Part shown: positions 8,383 to 16,297 of the stretch, in pieces
Layout of the letters: each line of letters starts with the position of its first letter
How positions within the stretch are numbered: position 1 is the first letter of the stretch
Source: Chitinophaga sp.
GTDB lineage: Bacteria; Bacteroidota; Bacteroidia; Chitinophagales; Chitinophagaceae
DNA: 64,000 nt
Direction: 5' to 3'
Assembly: GCF_017745275.1 (NCBI RefSeq)
Contig: NZ_JAGHZS010000009.1
Span: 124,001-188,000, forward strand
Translations under genes and position numbers: made by a program
The notes under the pieces: generated by a model
What the model saw: only the letters and a program-made list of their open reading frames with translations
Told to the model about the DNA's origin: nothing
Databases searched by the model: none

Positions 8383-9513
8383 TTATTTGGTAATGGATTG
8401 ATAAACTTTCATCATGGCGGCGGCACACTTTTCCGGCGTAAAATGCTGCGCATGCTGTATTCCTTTTTCCTGCAACTGCCTTACCAGTGAAGGCTGGTCG
8501 ATGATCCGTTTCATAGCATCGGCAATGGTGGCCGGATCCAGTGGGTCCACGTACAGTGCTCCATCTCCCGCAGTTTCTGCAAAACAAGATCCCCGGGATG
8601 TAATCACCGGTGTACGACTCCACAGGGCTTCCAGTATCGGAATGCCAAAGCCTTCGAAAATGGAAGGATAAATCAGTGCTAACGCGCCCTGGTACAGTCC
8701 CGGCAACTCACTATTTTCAAGACGTACCTGCTCATTCAGGAAAATGACCTGTTGAGTAAGTCCATTTGCTTCCAGGTAAGCTTTTACTTTCTTCTTATAC
8801 CCGCTGCCATTGCCCAACACCACGAGTGGTATATCGACAGTACCTTTTAGTGTATTCATGGCCGTTACTATGCCCAACAGGTTCTTACGCTCAATCAGTG
8901 AGCCTACATAAAGAAAATACTGGGAAGGCAACTGGTATTTCACGCCCAGGGCGGCGATATCATCATCCTGCCAGGTGATACTGAACGCGGGATCACAACT
9001 TTGGTATACCACCTCTATTTTATGCGCCGGCGTATGATAATAAGTAATGAGGTCTTGTTTGGTTTGTTCGCTGATAGCTACCACCCTGTCCGCCTGCTGG
9101 CAGGCATAGCGGGCTTTTCGCCGGTAGGTGATCACATCGATAGGGTTATATTGCTCCGGATATCTTTCAAAAATAAGATCGTGCATAGTCACTACGGAAC
9201 GGACACCGCTTTTATGGATGCCAAAAGGCAGCTCATGGCTGAGTCCATGATAGATATCGATTCCATGGCGTAATAAATCCTTTACCACAAAGCGGCTCCG
9301 CCAGGCCGACTTAAACCAGCGATGTAGTTGTTTTTCCGGCAATACCACTTTTACCCCCGGCGGAGCATCGTACATGACCGTTTGTTTAGGGGCAAACAGG
9401 TAGTACTCCTCCCCCGGGAAGTCCTTTACCAGGGAAGAGATGAGTGTACGGCTGTAATTTCCTAAACCGGTATTATTCTGGAACGCGCGCTTGGCGTCGA
9501 ATCCTATTTTCAT
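8383..9513 (-). CDS. Family 4-type glycosyltransferase
   Basis: 376 residues with a GT-B fold. The N-terminal acceptor domain has GLGNYSRTLISSL (about 16-28). The C-terminal donor domain has YVGSLIERKNLLGIVTAMN (about 202-220) and EGFGIPILEALWSRTPVIT (about 288-306), the E-x7-E sugar-nucleotide motif. It is probably cytoplasmic or peripheral, transferring a sugar from a nucleotide donor in cell-surface glycan synthesis; donor and acceptor cannot be read. It lies first in a probable operon with the TsaC-like gene. A TAATTTTG -7 box at 9538-9545 places the transcript start about 20 nt before the ATG. Confidence 0.9.
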   Translation of the reverse strand: MKIGFDAKRAFQNNTGLGNYSRTLISSLVKDFPGEEYYLFAPKQTVMYDAPPGVKVVLPEKQLHRWFKSAWRSRFVVKDLLRHGIDIYHGLSHELPFGIHKSGVRSVVTMHDLIFERYPEQYNPIDVITYRRKARYACQQADRVVAISEQTKQDLITYYHTPAHKIEVVYQSCDPAFSITWQDDDIAALGVKYQLPSQYFLYVGSLIERKNLLGIVTAMNTLKGTVDIPLVVLGNGSGYKKKVKAYLEANGLTQQVIFLNEQVRLENSELPGLYQGALALIYPSIFEGFGIPILEALWSRTPVITSRGSCFAETAGDGALYVDPLDPATIADAMKRIIDQPSLVRQLQEKGIQHAQHFTPEKCAAAMMKVYQSITK

Positions 9514-9537
9514 AATGCTCCTTCTTCAGACGAGGGA

Positions 9538-9545
9538 CAAAATTA
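9538..9545 (-). promoter_or_regulatory. Probable -7 box (TAATTTTG) for the glycosyltransferase operon
   Basis: Minus strand TAATTTTG fits TAnnTTTG and sits 25 nt upstream of the start at 9513. The bases immediately upstream are a repeat-like AATTACG stretch and no clear -33 box is seen. Confidence 0.5.
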
Positions 9546-9628
9546 CGAATTACGAATGGCGATTTACGTATATCTGAGAAGATTTCCGGAATTCGGTGGT
9601 CTGTTATTCGAATTTATCCGTTTCAGAT

Positions 9629-9636
9629 ATTATGTT
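9629..9636 (+). promoter_or_regulatory. -7 box TATGTTTG for dapD
   Basis: TATGTTTG matches the Bacteroidota TAnnTTTG element. It overlaps the more upstream in-frame start candidates of dapD (9596, 9632), so those cannot be used from this promoter. This supports ATG 9653 and a short leader of roughly 10-15 nt. Confidence 0.6.
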
Positions 9637-9652
9637 TGCAAAAAAAACGACA

Positions 9653-10465
9653 ATGGATTTACAACAACAAATACTGGCTGCCTGGGCTGATCGCAGCCTC
9701 TTACAGGAGACACAGTACACAGATGCAGTAAAAGCGGTGATAGAAGCAGTAGACAAAGGACATCTGAGAGTTGCAACGCCAACAGAAAATGGCTGGCAGG
9801 TGAATGAATGGGTGAAACAAGCTATCCTGCTGTATTTCTCCATACAACCTATGGAAACAATGGAGCTCCCTCCTTTTGAGTTCTATGATAAAATGAAATT
9901 GAAGTCGAACTATAAAGACCTCGGCGTAAGAGTAGTACCACATGCGGTTGCCCGCTATGGTGCCTATATCGCCAAAGGTTGTATCCTGATGCCTTCTTAT
10001 GTAAACATCGGTGCATTTGTTGACGAGGGTACCATGGTAGATACCTGGGCTACAGTAGGCTCCTGCGCACAAATCGGTAAACACGTGCACCTGAGCGGTG
10101 GTGTGGGTATCGGTGGTGTACTGGAACCTTTACAGGCCAGCCCGGTAATCATTGAAGATGGTTGCTTCATCGGTTCCCGTTGCATCGTAGTAGAAGGTGT
10201 AGTGGTAGAAAAAGAAGCGGTATTGGGTGCTAACGTAGTACTGACTCAATCTACCAAAATTATTGACGTAAGCGGCAGCGAGCCTATCGAATACAAAGGC
10301 CGTGTACCAGCCCGCAGCGTGGTAATTCCTGGTACTTATACCAAGAAATTCCCTGCCGGCGAATACCAGGTATCCTGCGCACTGATCATTGGTCAGCGTA
10401 AAGCGTCTACCGACCTGAAAACAAGCCTGAACGATACGCTGCGTGAGTTTAATGTAGCCGTATAA
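9653..10465 (+). CDS. dapD: 2,3,4,5-tetrahydropyridine-2,6-dicarboxylate N-succinyltransferase
   Basis: 270 residues from the ATG at 9653, matching the normal family length. It succinylates tetrahydrodipicolinate in the lysine/meso-diaminopimelate pathway. The N-terminal helical domain is followed by a left-handed beta-helix of hexapeptide repeats, with RVVPHAVARYGAYIAKGCILMPSYVNIGAFVDEGTMVDTWATVGSCAQIGK as the diagnostic stretch (about 90-140) and GVLEPLQASPVIIEDGCFIGSR after it. A longer in-frame extension exists (GTG 9596, ATG 9632) but overlaps the -7 promoter box, so 9653 is preferred. It is monocistronic: a strong terminator follows at 10484. Confidence 0.96.
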   Translation: MDLQQQILAAWADRSLLQETQYTDAVKAVIEAVDKGHLRVATPTENGWQVNEWVKQAILLYFSIQPMETMELPPFEFYDKMKLKSNYKDLGVRVVPHAVARYGAYIAKGCILMPSYVNIGAFVDEGTMVDTWATVGSCAQIGKHVHLSGGVGIGGVLEPLQASPVIIEDGCFIGSRCIVVEGVVVEKEAVLGANVVLTQSTKIIDVSGSEPIEYKGRVPARSVVIPGTYTKKFPAGEYQVSCALIIGQRKASTDLKTSLNDTLREFNVAV

Positions 10466-10483
10466 ATACATTTTTCTTTAACA

Positions 10484-10522
10484 ATCGCGCCATGCATGTG
10501 ATGTGTGGCGCGATTTTTTTTT
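10484..10522 (+). terminator. Rho-independent terminator after dapD
   Basis: A perfect 9-bp stem ATCGCGCCA (10484-10492) with TGGCGCGAT (10506-10514) is followed by a run of T residues. It lies only 18 bases before the -33 box of the tRNA-Leu promoter. Confidence 0.92.
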
Positions 10523-10539
10523 GTGAGAAGCGAAAAAAA

Positions 10540-10570
10540 TTTGGTGAATTTAAAAAAACGCGTACTTTTG
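10540..10570 (+). promoter_or_regulatory. tRNA-Leu promoter (TTTG, 19 bp, TACTTTTG)
   Basis: A -33 box TTTG is at 10540-10543 and a -7 box TACTTTTG at 10563-10570 with exactly 19 bp between them, a full match to the Bacteroidota housekeeping promoter. The A-rich stretch and TTTGGTGAA around the -33 box are shared with the second tRNA-Leu promoter at 50018. Confidence 0.9.
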
Positions 10571-10596
10571 CAATCCCTTAACGGGGACACTGCGAT

Positions 10597-10680
10597 GCCC
10601 AGATGGCGAAATTGGTAGACGCACTGTGTTCAGGTCGCAGCGCCTGCAAGGGTGTGCTGGTTCGAATCCAGTTCTGGGCA
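10597..10680 (+). tRNA. tRNA-Leu (CAG), copy 1
   Basis: 84 nt class II tRNA. The acceptor stem GCCCAGA pairs with TCTGGGC, plus discriminator A; CCA is not encoded. The anticodon arm CTGTG-TTCAGGT-CGCAG gives anticodon CAG. A long variable arm is present and the T arm CTGGTTCGAATCCAG is perfect. It is identical in sequence to the tRNA at 50072. Its own terminator (GGACAAAC, TTCG loop) follows directly. Confidence 0.97.
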
Positions 10681-10684
10681 CTAG

Positions 10685-10714
10685 AAAGGACAAACTTCGG
10701 TTTGTCCTTTTTCT
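10685..10714 (+). terminator. tRNA-Leu terminator with TTCG loop
   Basis: A perfect 11-bp stem (10685-10695 with 10700-10710) closed by a TTCG tetraloop is followed by T residues. A close homologue of this hairpin (GGACAAAC/GTTTGTCC) is found at 55620 next to the displaced tRNA-Leu 3' end. Confidence 0.92.
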
Positions 10715-10739
10715 ATTTATAGCGATGTATTTTTCCAAC

Positions 10740-10985
10740 TCATTTCTTTTTTTGGAATCCAATCACTATCATTTCAAATAACCGCTTTAAATTATCGCTG
10801 GTGATTTCAAACTTTTCATGGGTATACACATTTTCCTTCTCTCAATGAAACTTAATCAATGCATTTAATGGTCCGAAAGCAAGCGACCAAAATAATTCAG
10901 GCTCCACTCCTTTATCTCTTAACCGTGAAAGTCCACTGGTGATCGCAGCAACGCTACGAAGTTTCTTTTTAAATAAATATTCCGG
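10740..10985 (-). pseudogene. Remnant of a probable TetR-type regulator C-terminus
   Basis: On the minus strand one frame reads a coherent protein end from about 10985 to a TGA at 10740-10742: PEYLFKKKLRSVAA, then GVEPELFWSLAFGPLNALIKFH, an in-frame TGA at 10842-10844, and continuation through TSDNLKRLFEMIVIGFQKKK. The FWSLAFGPLNALI and NLKRLFEMI segments resemble the ligand-binding C-terminus of TetR/AcrR regulators of Bacteroidota. The N-terminal DNA-binding half is absent and a stop interrupts the rest, so this is a decayed fragment. It accounts for most of the otherwise empty stretch between the tRNA and the response regulator gene. Confidence 0.55.
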
Positions 10986-11064
10986 GCTTGAGCTAACGGG
11001 AACGGGTACACGTTAAATTACAAGTATCCGGCAAATTACTTATGAGGAACGATGCCATGTGTAA

Positions 11065-11790
11065 CTAATACAGCAGTTTCTTCAACTCGTCCATATATTT
11101 TCTTGATACATTCAATACCTTATTATTTTTCATCGTTACCTGGACGCTATATCCTTCCCGGGTCACTTCTTTTATACAGTGAATATTTATGATGTACGAC
11201 CGGTGAATCCGCAGGAATAGTGCGGGGCTCATACGTTGTTCCAGTACGCCGATACCAAAATTGCTCAGGTAAGTTTTATCTTCAGTGTGAATGTGTGTAT
11301 AATCTTTTTCGGCTTCGAAAAAAATGATATGCTCCACATTGAGGGCGATAAATTTGTTCCCATTTTCTACCAATATACGCGTAGGTGCCTGACCGGTATA
11401 CTCGTTGGCCACGCGTTGCGTTTTTAAAAAGTCACCGGGATAGTGTACCGAAACTTTCTGCATTGCCCGGCCAAAACGATCTGCTGTATATGGTTTCAGC
11501 AGATAATCAATGGCATTGGCTTCAAATGCTTTTAAGGCGTATTGATCGTATGCGGTGGTAAAAATAACCTGGGGCATGTGAATCAATTGCTGTACTACCT
11601 GGAAACCACTCAGTCCCGGCATCTTGATATCCAGGAAAACGATATCGGGTTCCAGTTGATTTATTTTCTTAATCGCATCAAAACCGTTTTCACATTCCCC
11701 AATTATTTCAAAGGCTGAAAATGCCTCCAGGTATTCCCTGATCAGCGAGCGCGCATCTTGTTCATCATCTATAATCAATATTTTTCTCAT
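11065..11790 (-). CDS. LytTR-family response regulator
   Basis: 241 residues. The receiver domain (about 1-120) has acidic pocket DDE (8-10), phospho-acceptor D54 in VFLDIKMPG and a conserved Lys in YLLKPYT near 108. A LytTR DNA-binding domain (about 140-240) has ILVENGNKFIALNVEHIIFFEAEKDYTHIHT and FLRIHRSYIINIHCI. Its start overlaps the 3' end of the sensor kinase gene by 4 bases (ATGA type), so the two are translationally coupled. Target genes cannot be read. Confidence 0.94.
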   Translation of the reverse strand: MRKILIIDDEQDARSLIREYLEAFSAFEIIGECENGFDAIKKINQLEPDIVFLDIKMPGLSGFQVVQQLIHMPQVIFTTAYDQYALKAFEANAIDYLLKPYTADRFGRAMQKVSVHYPGDFLKTQRVANEYTGQAPTRILVENGNKFIALNVEHIIFFEAEKDYTHIHTEDKTYLSNFGIGVLEQRMSPALFLRIHRSYIINIHCIKEVTREGYSVQVTMKNNKVLNVSRKYMDELKKLLY

Positions 11791-12860
11791 ACTGCCAGGG
11801 GGATTTTAAATGAGAAAGATAACCCGTTACTATTTCTATCTATCCATAACTGCTGGTTATAAAAATATTCCAATCGCCTGGCCGTATTCTTTAACCCTAC
11901 TCCTTTGTCAAATATTGCTTTCAGATCACCCGTATATCCTATACCAGTGTCGTTGACAGACAGCTGTACAAAGTCGTTTTCGACTTTACAGGAAAGTGTT
12001 ACCGTTCCGCCGCTCACCAGGGGAGAGATGCCATGTTTAATGGCATTTTCTACCAAAGGTTGTAAAATAAGAGAAGGGACTTGTGTGTTCAGTGCGGCAC
12101 TGTCGATATCGTAATGAACAGATAAGCGTTTACCAAAGCGATGTTGCTCTAATGCCAACCAGGTTTTCACGAAAGCAATTTCTTCTTCTAGTGCCACCGT
12201 TTGCCTTTCACTCACCCGGAGTGCATATCGAAAGGTATCGGCCAGTTGTGCTATCAGTACCCGGGTTTTCTCCATAGAAGCAGGTACCGATGCGCTGATA
12301 GAGTTCAGTGTATTAAACAAAAAATGAGGTTCAATCTGTGCTTTCAACGCGGTAATTTCGCTTTGATAGGCTAACTCGCGAAGTTCGCTTTCTTTCTTTG
12401 CCTGTTCTTTAATATGCAGGTAAAAGTTATAGGCATGAAAGAGGGTGAAGTACGAAAAATAGGCCAGCATCAGGTTGTAGATATCACCTGTCATAGCGCT
12501 ACCGGTATAGGTTCTGTGCAAGCCTGCGGTGAGCAGGTAATAAATGGAACCCAATGCCACCCCCGTGTATAATCCTGCACAGGGAATATGCAGGATTATT
12601 TTTTTCCGGAGACTCACCTCCTTTAGTTTAATAAAGAATAGCCACCAAAATGGCAGCAGATAAACTGCCTTTACCGTAATCACTACTCCCTGAATACGGA
12701 GAAAGGTGCCCGCGGTCATAAAGGTGGGGTCATTAAACCGGCCGGCCAGCTTAAAAATTATCGCCAATAGCAAAGGCCAACTGATATGGAATAGCAACCA
12801 GGCGATGGCTTCTATAATTCTAAAACCGGGAAAAATTCTTTTTTGAAGAATATCTTTCAT
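11787..12860 (-). CDS. LytS/YehU-type sensor histidine kinase
   Basis: 357 residues. Four hydrophobic segments (about 18-36, 58-78, 92-112, 128-148) are followed by a short coiled segment and a His_kinase domain. QIEPHFLFNTLNSIS places the phospho-acceptor at H179; the ATP-binding N box is LVENAIKHGI, with DTGIGYTG further on. There is no separate extracellular domain, so it probably senses membrane or intramembrane signals. It is the cognate partner of the overlapping LytTR regulator. Confidence 0.94.
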   Translation of the reverse strand: MKDILQKRIFPGFRIIEAIAWLLFHISWPLLLAIIFKLAGRFNDPTFMTAGTFLRIQGVVITVKAVYLLPFWWLFFIKLKEVSLRKKIILHIPCAGLYTGVALGSIYYLLTAGLHRTYTGSAMTGDIYNLMLAYFSYFTLFHAYNFYLHIKEQAKKESELRELAYQSEITALKAQIEPHFLFNTLNSISASVPASMEKTRVLIAQLADTFRYALRVSERQTVALEEEIAFVKTWLALEQHRFGKRLSVHYDIDSAALNTQVPSLILQPLVENAIKHGISPLVSGGTVTLSCKVENDFVQLSVNDTGIGYTGDLKAIFDKGVGLKNTARRLEYFYNQQLWIDRNSNGLSFSFKIPLAV

Positions 12861-12984
12861 GGAGTGCTACAGCAATAAGTTAATGGAAGGTTTGGGGACC
12901 GTGTATCAGTTGCTTAAAGGTACAAACATTATTTAACGGTCCATTACCTTCCATCACCTTAAGCGCCCGCTCCCAACCTCTTTA

Positions 12985-13746
12985 TCAGCCTTCCCATTCA
13001 ATCATGGCCATGTTGTAGCCCTCGCTGGTAGAAGGTTCAAAGTTCAGTTGCAGACTGGACGCAAAAGCGCCGTTGGTATTGTTGATCCGGTCTCTCAGCT
13101 TTATGGGCTGGCTTCCGGCAGCACCATGATACACAGCTGAAACGGTATACCTGCCCATGGGCAGATCATATAATTTATGCTCCAGGTCTGACCCGGATGC
13201 GCCCAGGCTTCGTTTGATCACCTGTCCTGCAGTTCCGTCTATCAGATTCCCTACTGGTGTTAACGTGAATTCAATATTTTCTGTATCATAGATATCACCT
13301 ATTCCGTGCTTATCTACCAGTATGATACCGCCATAAACACCGGTCATGGGCTCCGCTTTGGCGCCGGTGAGCTTCCAGGAGAAGTTACGCACTGCGCCAT
13401 CTCCTCCGAAACCACTGTTATTATCCGGATGGAGATCAATGGTATATGTTTTTCCGTTATAGGGCACTTTCATACTGGCATATGCCTGCCAGGCGCCGGT
13501 TATCAATTCAACTTTATAGGTACCATCATCTCCCGTAGTACCTGAAATATAACTGTTGTAGATAATGGTATTGTCAATCAGGATAGATACCCCTTTCAAC
13601 GGCCTGCCCTGTGTATCAGTTACTTTTCCTTTTACCACATTCTTTTCTGGTATGTTGGTATTGGAGTTGTGGTCGGTATTCTTTTTACAGGAGATCGCTG
13701 AGAGGGTAACCGCCAACAGTTGTACAAACAATAAGTGCTTTTTCAT
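12985..13746 (-). CDS. Lipoprotein with carboxypeptidase-regulatory-like domain
   Basis: 253 residues from the ATG at 13746. A 40-residue upstream in-frame extension lacks signal-peptide character and is rejected. MKKHLLFVQLLAVTLSAISC is a lipoprotein signal with lipidated Cys at 20. Next is a CarboxypepD_reg/CnaB-like beta-sandwich (about 37-110: KGKVTDTQGRPLKGVSILIDN), then a second domain that I do not recognise. It is probably anchored to the outer membrane. Its role is unknown. It ends at TAA 12985, upstream of the LytS gene on the same strand. Confidence 0.75.
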   Translation of the reverse strand: MKKHLLFVQLLAVTLSAISCKKNTDHNSNTNIPEKNVVKGKVTDTQGRPLKGVSILIDNTIIYNSYISGTTGDDGTYKVELITGAWQAYASMKVPYNGKTYTIDLHPDNNSGFGGDGAVRNFSWKLTGAKAEPMTGVYGGIILVDKHGIGDIYDTENIEFTLTPVGNLIDGTAGQVIKRSLGASGSDLEHKLYDLPMGRYTVSAVYHGAAGSQPIKLRDRINNTNGAFASSLQLNFEPSTSEGYNMAMIEWEG

Positions 13747-14036
13747 TTGATAAAAAATTATCTGACGAAAATAGCACTGGCAGGAATGAACATCAGCCGT
13801 TTTCCGACGAACTACATTTAGGGGAGATGAGTGACAAATGGTAGGGCAATGAAGATGCGTCGTCATAAAGTGATAACCGGATAAAGATATAACAGCAACT
13901 TTTCCGTTGTTCTACTATCTAAATACCTGATTATCAAAACAATGAATCTTACAATAGATCAGTTGTAGATACATAAAAAATTTACTTGTAGATGTTATGT
14001 AGATGCCTTGAAATACTATAATACGAAGATCACGGC

Positions 14037-14044
14037 TATCTTTG
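14037..14044 (+). promoter_or_regulatory. Probable -7 box TATCTTTG
   Basis: This is an exact TAnnTTTG match about 65 nt upstream of the zinc-ribbon protein start. No TTTG lies at the ideal 19-bp distance. Confidence 0.45.
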
Positions 14045-14109
14045 AGCATTGCCCATATCAAACAGCACGGCGCAAAAGAAATTACAGGACCAATAAAAAA
14101 TAGAACTGC

Positions 14110-14445
14110 ATGCGAAGCATAGAGACTACAGAACCCGTGAAGCACCTCCCCGTTATCATAAAGGGTTGTCCTCATTGCCAGGCCACTAACGGAACATTAT
14201 ACATTGACCATATTATCAGTGGCACAGGAATATTGGGATGGCAGATATTAAAAACACACAGTACACGGGCGCGTGTGTATTGCAGTTCCTGCAGCAAGTA
14301 TGTAAAAAAGAAATACTGGCCGGCCGCCCTGCTGACCCAGGCACAGGCAGAGCGGACAGCGGTGGGCCTCACCTTTATACAACGCTATGGCGCTTGGTTA
14401 TTGATCATAGCCGTAATAGCAGGACTGGTAATTTATTTTAAGTAA
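14110..14445 (+). CDS. Small zinc-ribbon membrane protein
   Basis: 111 residues. Two Cys pairs, C20-x2-C23 (GCPHC) and C58-x2-C61 (CSSC), form a probable zinc ribbon. One C-terminal transmembrane helix runs from about 94 to 110 (GAWLLIIAVIAGLVIYF). Function is unknown; the arrangement suggests a tail-anchored protein with a cytoplasmic zinc domain. It lies 32 bases before the next gene on the same strand, which also encodes a small membrane protein, so the two probably form an operon. Confidence 0.65.
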   Translation: MRSIETTEPVKHLPVIIKGCPHCQATNGTLYIDHIISGTGILGWQILKTHSTRARVYCSSCSKYVKKKYWPAALLTQAQAERTAVGLTFIQRYGAWLLIIAVIAGLVIYFK

Positions 14446-14477
14446 AAAATAAATCCTTCATATTCATCTCAACTGCT

Positions 14478-14993
14478 ATGGACAGCAAAACAATTGTTCT
14501 TGAACGCATCCGGAAAAAACTATCCGCTACTAAAATGACTATCCGGTACTGGGTGCCCGGTACATTTCTCCTGGGAATCCTTGTAGGCGGAGGAAGCTAC
14601 CTCCGTTATACGCAGACCGGCATCCTGCCACCGGGATGGGCTACCGCCGTTAGTGTTGCACTGGTGATCATTGCCATCACCCTGCTGGCTACCTCTTTTA
14701 AAACACGCCATGACAGCCGTTTACTGGAACTTGTGGAAACACCATCCAATGTGGTATGGATATACCCGCATATCCTGAAAATAAATGGTGTGCCACAGGA
14801 AAGCATGATGGTGGGAGACCATACCGGGAAAATATACCAGCTACCATTGAAACGAAAGAATGGGGAAGATCCGCTGGTGAATGCACTGGTGGAAGTATTC
14901 CCAGGGGCTGTACTCGGATTCTCCTATGAACGAAAAAAGCTTTATGGCAGAAACCCGGCACAGTTCCCGGAAGCTATAAAACAAATGAGTTAA
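14478..14993 (+). CDS. Hypothetical two-TM membrane protein
   Basis: 171 residues. There are two transmembrane helices at about 27-42 (VPGTFLLGILVGGGSY) and 54-71 (WATAVSVALVIIAITLLA), followed by a soluble domain of about 100 residues containing ETPSNVVWIYPHILKINGVPQ. I do not recognise the family. It is probably co-transcribed with the zinc-ribbon protein upstream. A GC-rich hairpin at 15001 follows. Confidence 0.6.
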   Translation: MDSKTIVLERIRKKLSATKMTIRYWVPGTFLLGILVGGGSYLRYTQTGILPPGWATAVSVALVIIAITLLATSFKTRHDSRLLELVETPSNVVWIYPHILKINGVPQESMMVGDHTGKIYQLPLKRKNGEDPLVNALVEVFPGAVLGFSYERKKLYGRNPAQFPEAIKQMS

Positions 14994-15000
14994 CAATCAG

Positions 15001-15027
15001 CGGCTAACGGCTGCTAGCTGTTAGCCG
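15001..15027. repeat. GC-rich hairpin (CGGCTAAC/GTTAGCCG)
   Basis: A perfect 8-bp stem (15001-15008 with 15020-15027), with internal partial repeats of the arm sequence. It sits between convergent genes and has no T tract. It may act as a transcript end or be a member of the intergenic repeat group seen elsewhere in the window. Confidence 0.55.
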
Positions 15028-15062
15028 CCAACCATACGGTTCCCGTGGCAGGGCATAGTTTT

Positions 15063-15581
15063 TTACTCCTGATTTAATGCTTTATGCCAGTACTCGAGGG
15101 AACTGGTATAGGACTGAGGCTTAGTATGTGCATCATATAGATAAAGGAGCATCCGCTCTTCCATTTCATCTAAAATGATATCATTATAAGAAGGATAGTC
15201 ATGCCATTCTAAATTTGGTGCCATTTGGTTCATATAAGAAATCATGGACCTGCTATTTGTTTTGGCTACCACATAGCTCTCCATCTGGCTCATCTCTGAC
15301 CGGATTTGTTCTTCTTTAAATCCTACCTTTTGTAATAAAACTGGTAGTCGGCGTTGAAATTCATTCCAGGTGCCTGCGACTGTTTTTCCGCGGCATATAA
15401 CAGCCAGCAAAGATGGCTCGTGTACATACATAACGAGCAACTTTCCGGGAAAGCCGGTACTTAACAATTTGGCATACCAGCTATGCAATTGCTGCCCCAA
15501 CGCCGGCTCCGAAACATATTTCACGGCTTGTATTCTTGAAGTATTCAACAGTTTCTGTACGGCATGAAAAATAACTGGCAT
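15063..15581 (-). CDS. DUF6933-like hypothetical protein
   Basis: 172 residues, soluble, no signal peptide. The pattern of an N-terminal VIFHAVQKLLNTSR, a LHSWYAKLLSTGFPGKLLVMYVHEPSLLAVI strand region and a later NSRSMISYMNQM segment fits the DUF6933 family, which has no known function. Assignment is from pattern memory and is tentative. Transcription is probably single-gene. Confidence 0.55.
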   Translation of the reverse strand: MPVIFHAVQKLLNTSRIQAVKYVSEPALGQQLHSWYAKLLSTGFPGKLLVMYVHEPSLLAVICRGKTVAGTWNEFQRRLPVLLQKVGFKEEQIRSEMSQMESYVVAKTNSRSMISYMNQMAPNLEWHDYPSYNDIILDEMEERMLLYLYDAHTKPQSYTSSLEYWHKALNQE

Positions 15582-15680
15582 TCTCTAAAACGATTACTTT
15601 ATGCAAAAGAACAGTAAACCGATTACAAATCATACAAATAAATGTAAAGAGAGATAAACCAGGCTTTAGGCATGTACAGA

Positions 15681-15717
15681 AAAACGGGTGTCTCAAAAAT
15701 ACCAGGACACCCGTTTT
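15681..15717 (-). terminator. Hairpin terminator, 12-bp stem
   Basis: AAAACGGGTGTC (15681-15692) pairs perfectly with GACACCCGTTTT (15706-15717). On the minus strand T residues follow, so it terminates the 15790-16089 gene. Confidence 0.8.
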
Positions 15718-15789
15718 CCATTTTCAGGCAAAACCATTGCCCGAGAATATACCAACAATTCAAGTTAACAACATTCAGGATACGAATTT

Positions 15790-16089
15790 CTATTTCACCA
15801 CTCCTGCATTGGCGAGTCCTTTTTGCAGGTCTTCCGCATTCATAACGGGAGTAAACTCCAGTTTGGCATTAAGTGATGAAAAGAAAGGCTCAGCGATGAC
15901 TGGCAGGTCTGATGAATCTTTAAGATCAAAGACGAACAACATTGTTCTGCAACCATCCAAAGGAAGAAAATACGTGGCTTCCGGATGGAATTTTTCTGTT
16001 ACTGACTTAACAATTTTCACCATTGTACCATCTGCCACGGCTTTGTTAGAGGCTTCCACCGGGCAGGTTACTTTTAATAAAGTACGCAT
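15790..16089 (-). CDS. Small hypothetical protein, probable dimeric alpha-beta barrel
   Basis: 99 residues without signal or membrane segments. The sequence MRTLLKVTCPVEASNKAV, FHPEATYFLPLDGCRTMLFVFDLKDSSDLPVIAEPFFSSLNAKLEFTPVMNAEDL resembles short ferredoxin-fold proteins found in many bacteria and of unknown role. It is a single gene with a clear terminator downstream. Function not assigned. Confidence 0.6.
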   Translation of the reverse strand: MRTLLKVTCPVEASNKAVADGTMVKIVKSVTEKFHPEATYFLPLDGCRTMLFVFDLKDSSDLPVIAEPFFSSLNAKLEFTPVMNAEDLQKGLANAGVVK

Positions 16090-16297
16090 TGCAAATGTTT
16101 TTTAAGAGGTAAACAAGTTTTCAACATGCGGGAGGGAATTACAGACGCATTGTTTCATCCATTATTTGTTACAGCAAAACCTATCTTTTTGGAGCCTTTA
16201 TCATCTTTAAACAAACGAAACAGGGAAGTGGTTGTGACTGGTTTACATTTGCATCGGAAAATTAGTATTTTGGGTCACTTGAAAAACCTTATAAACC

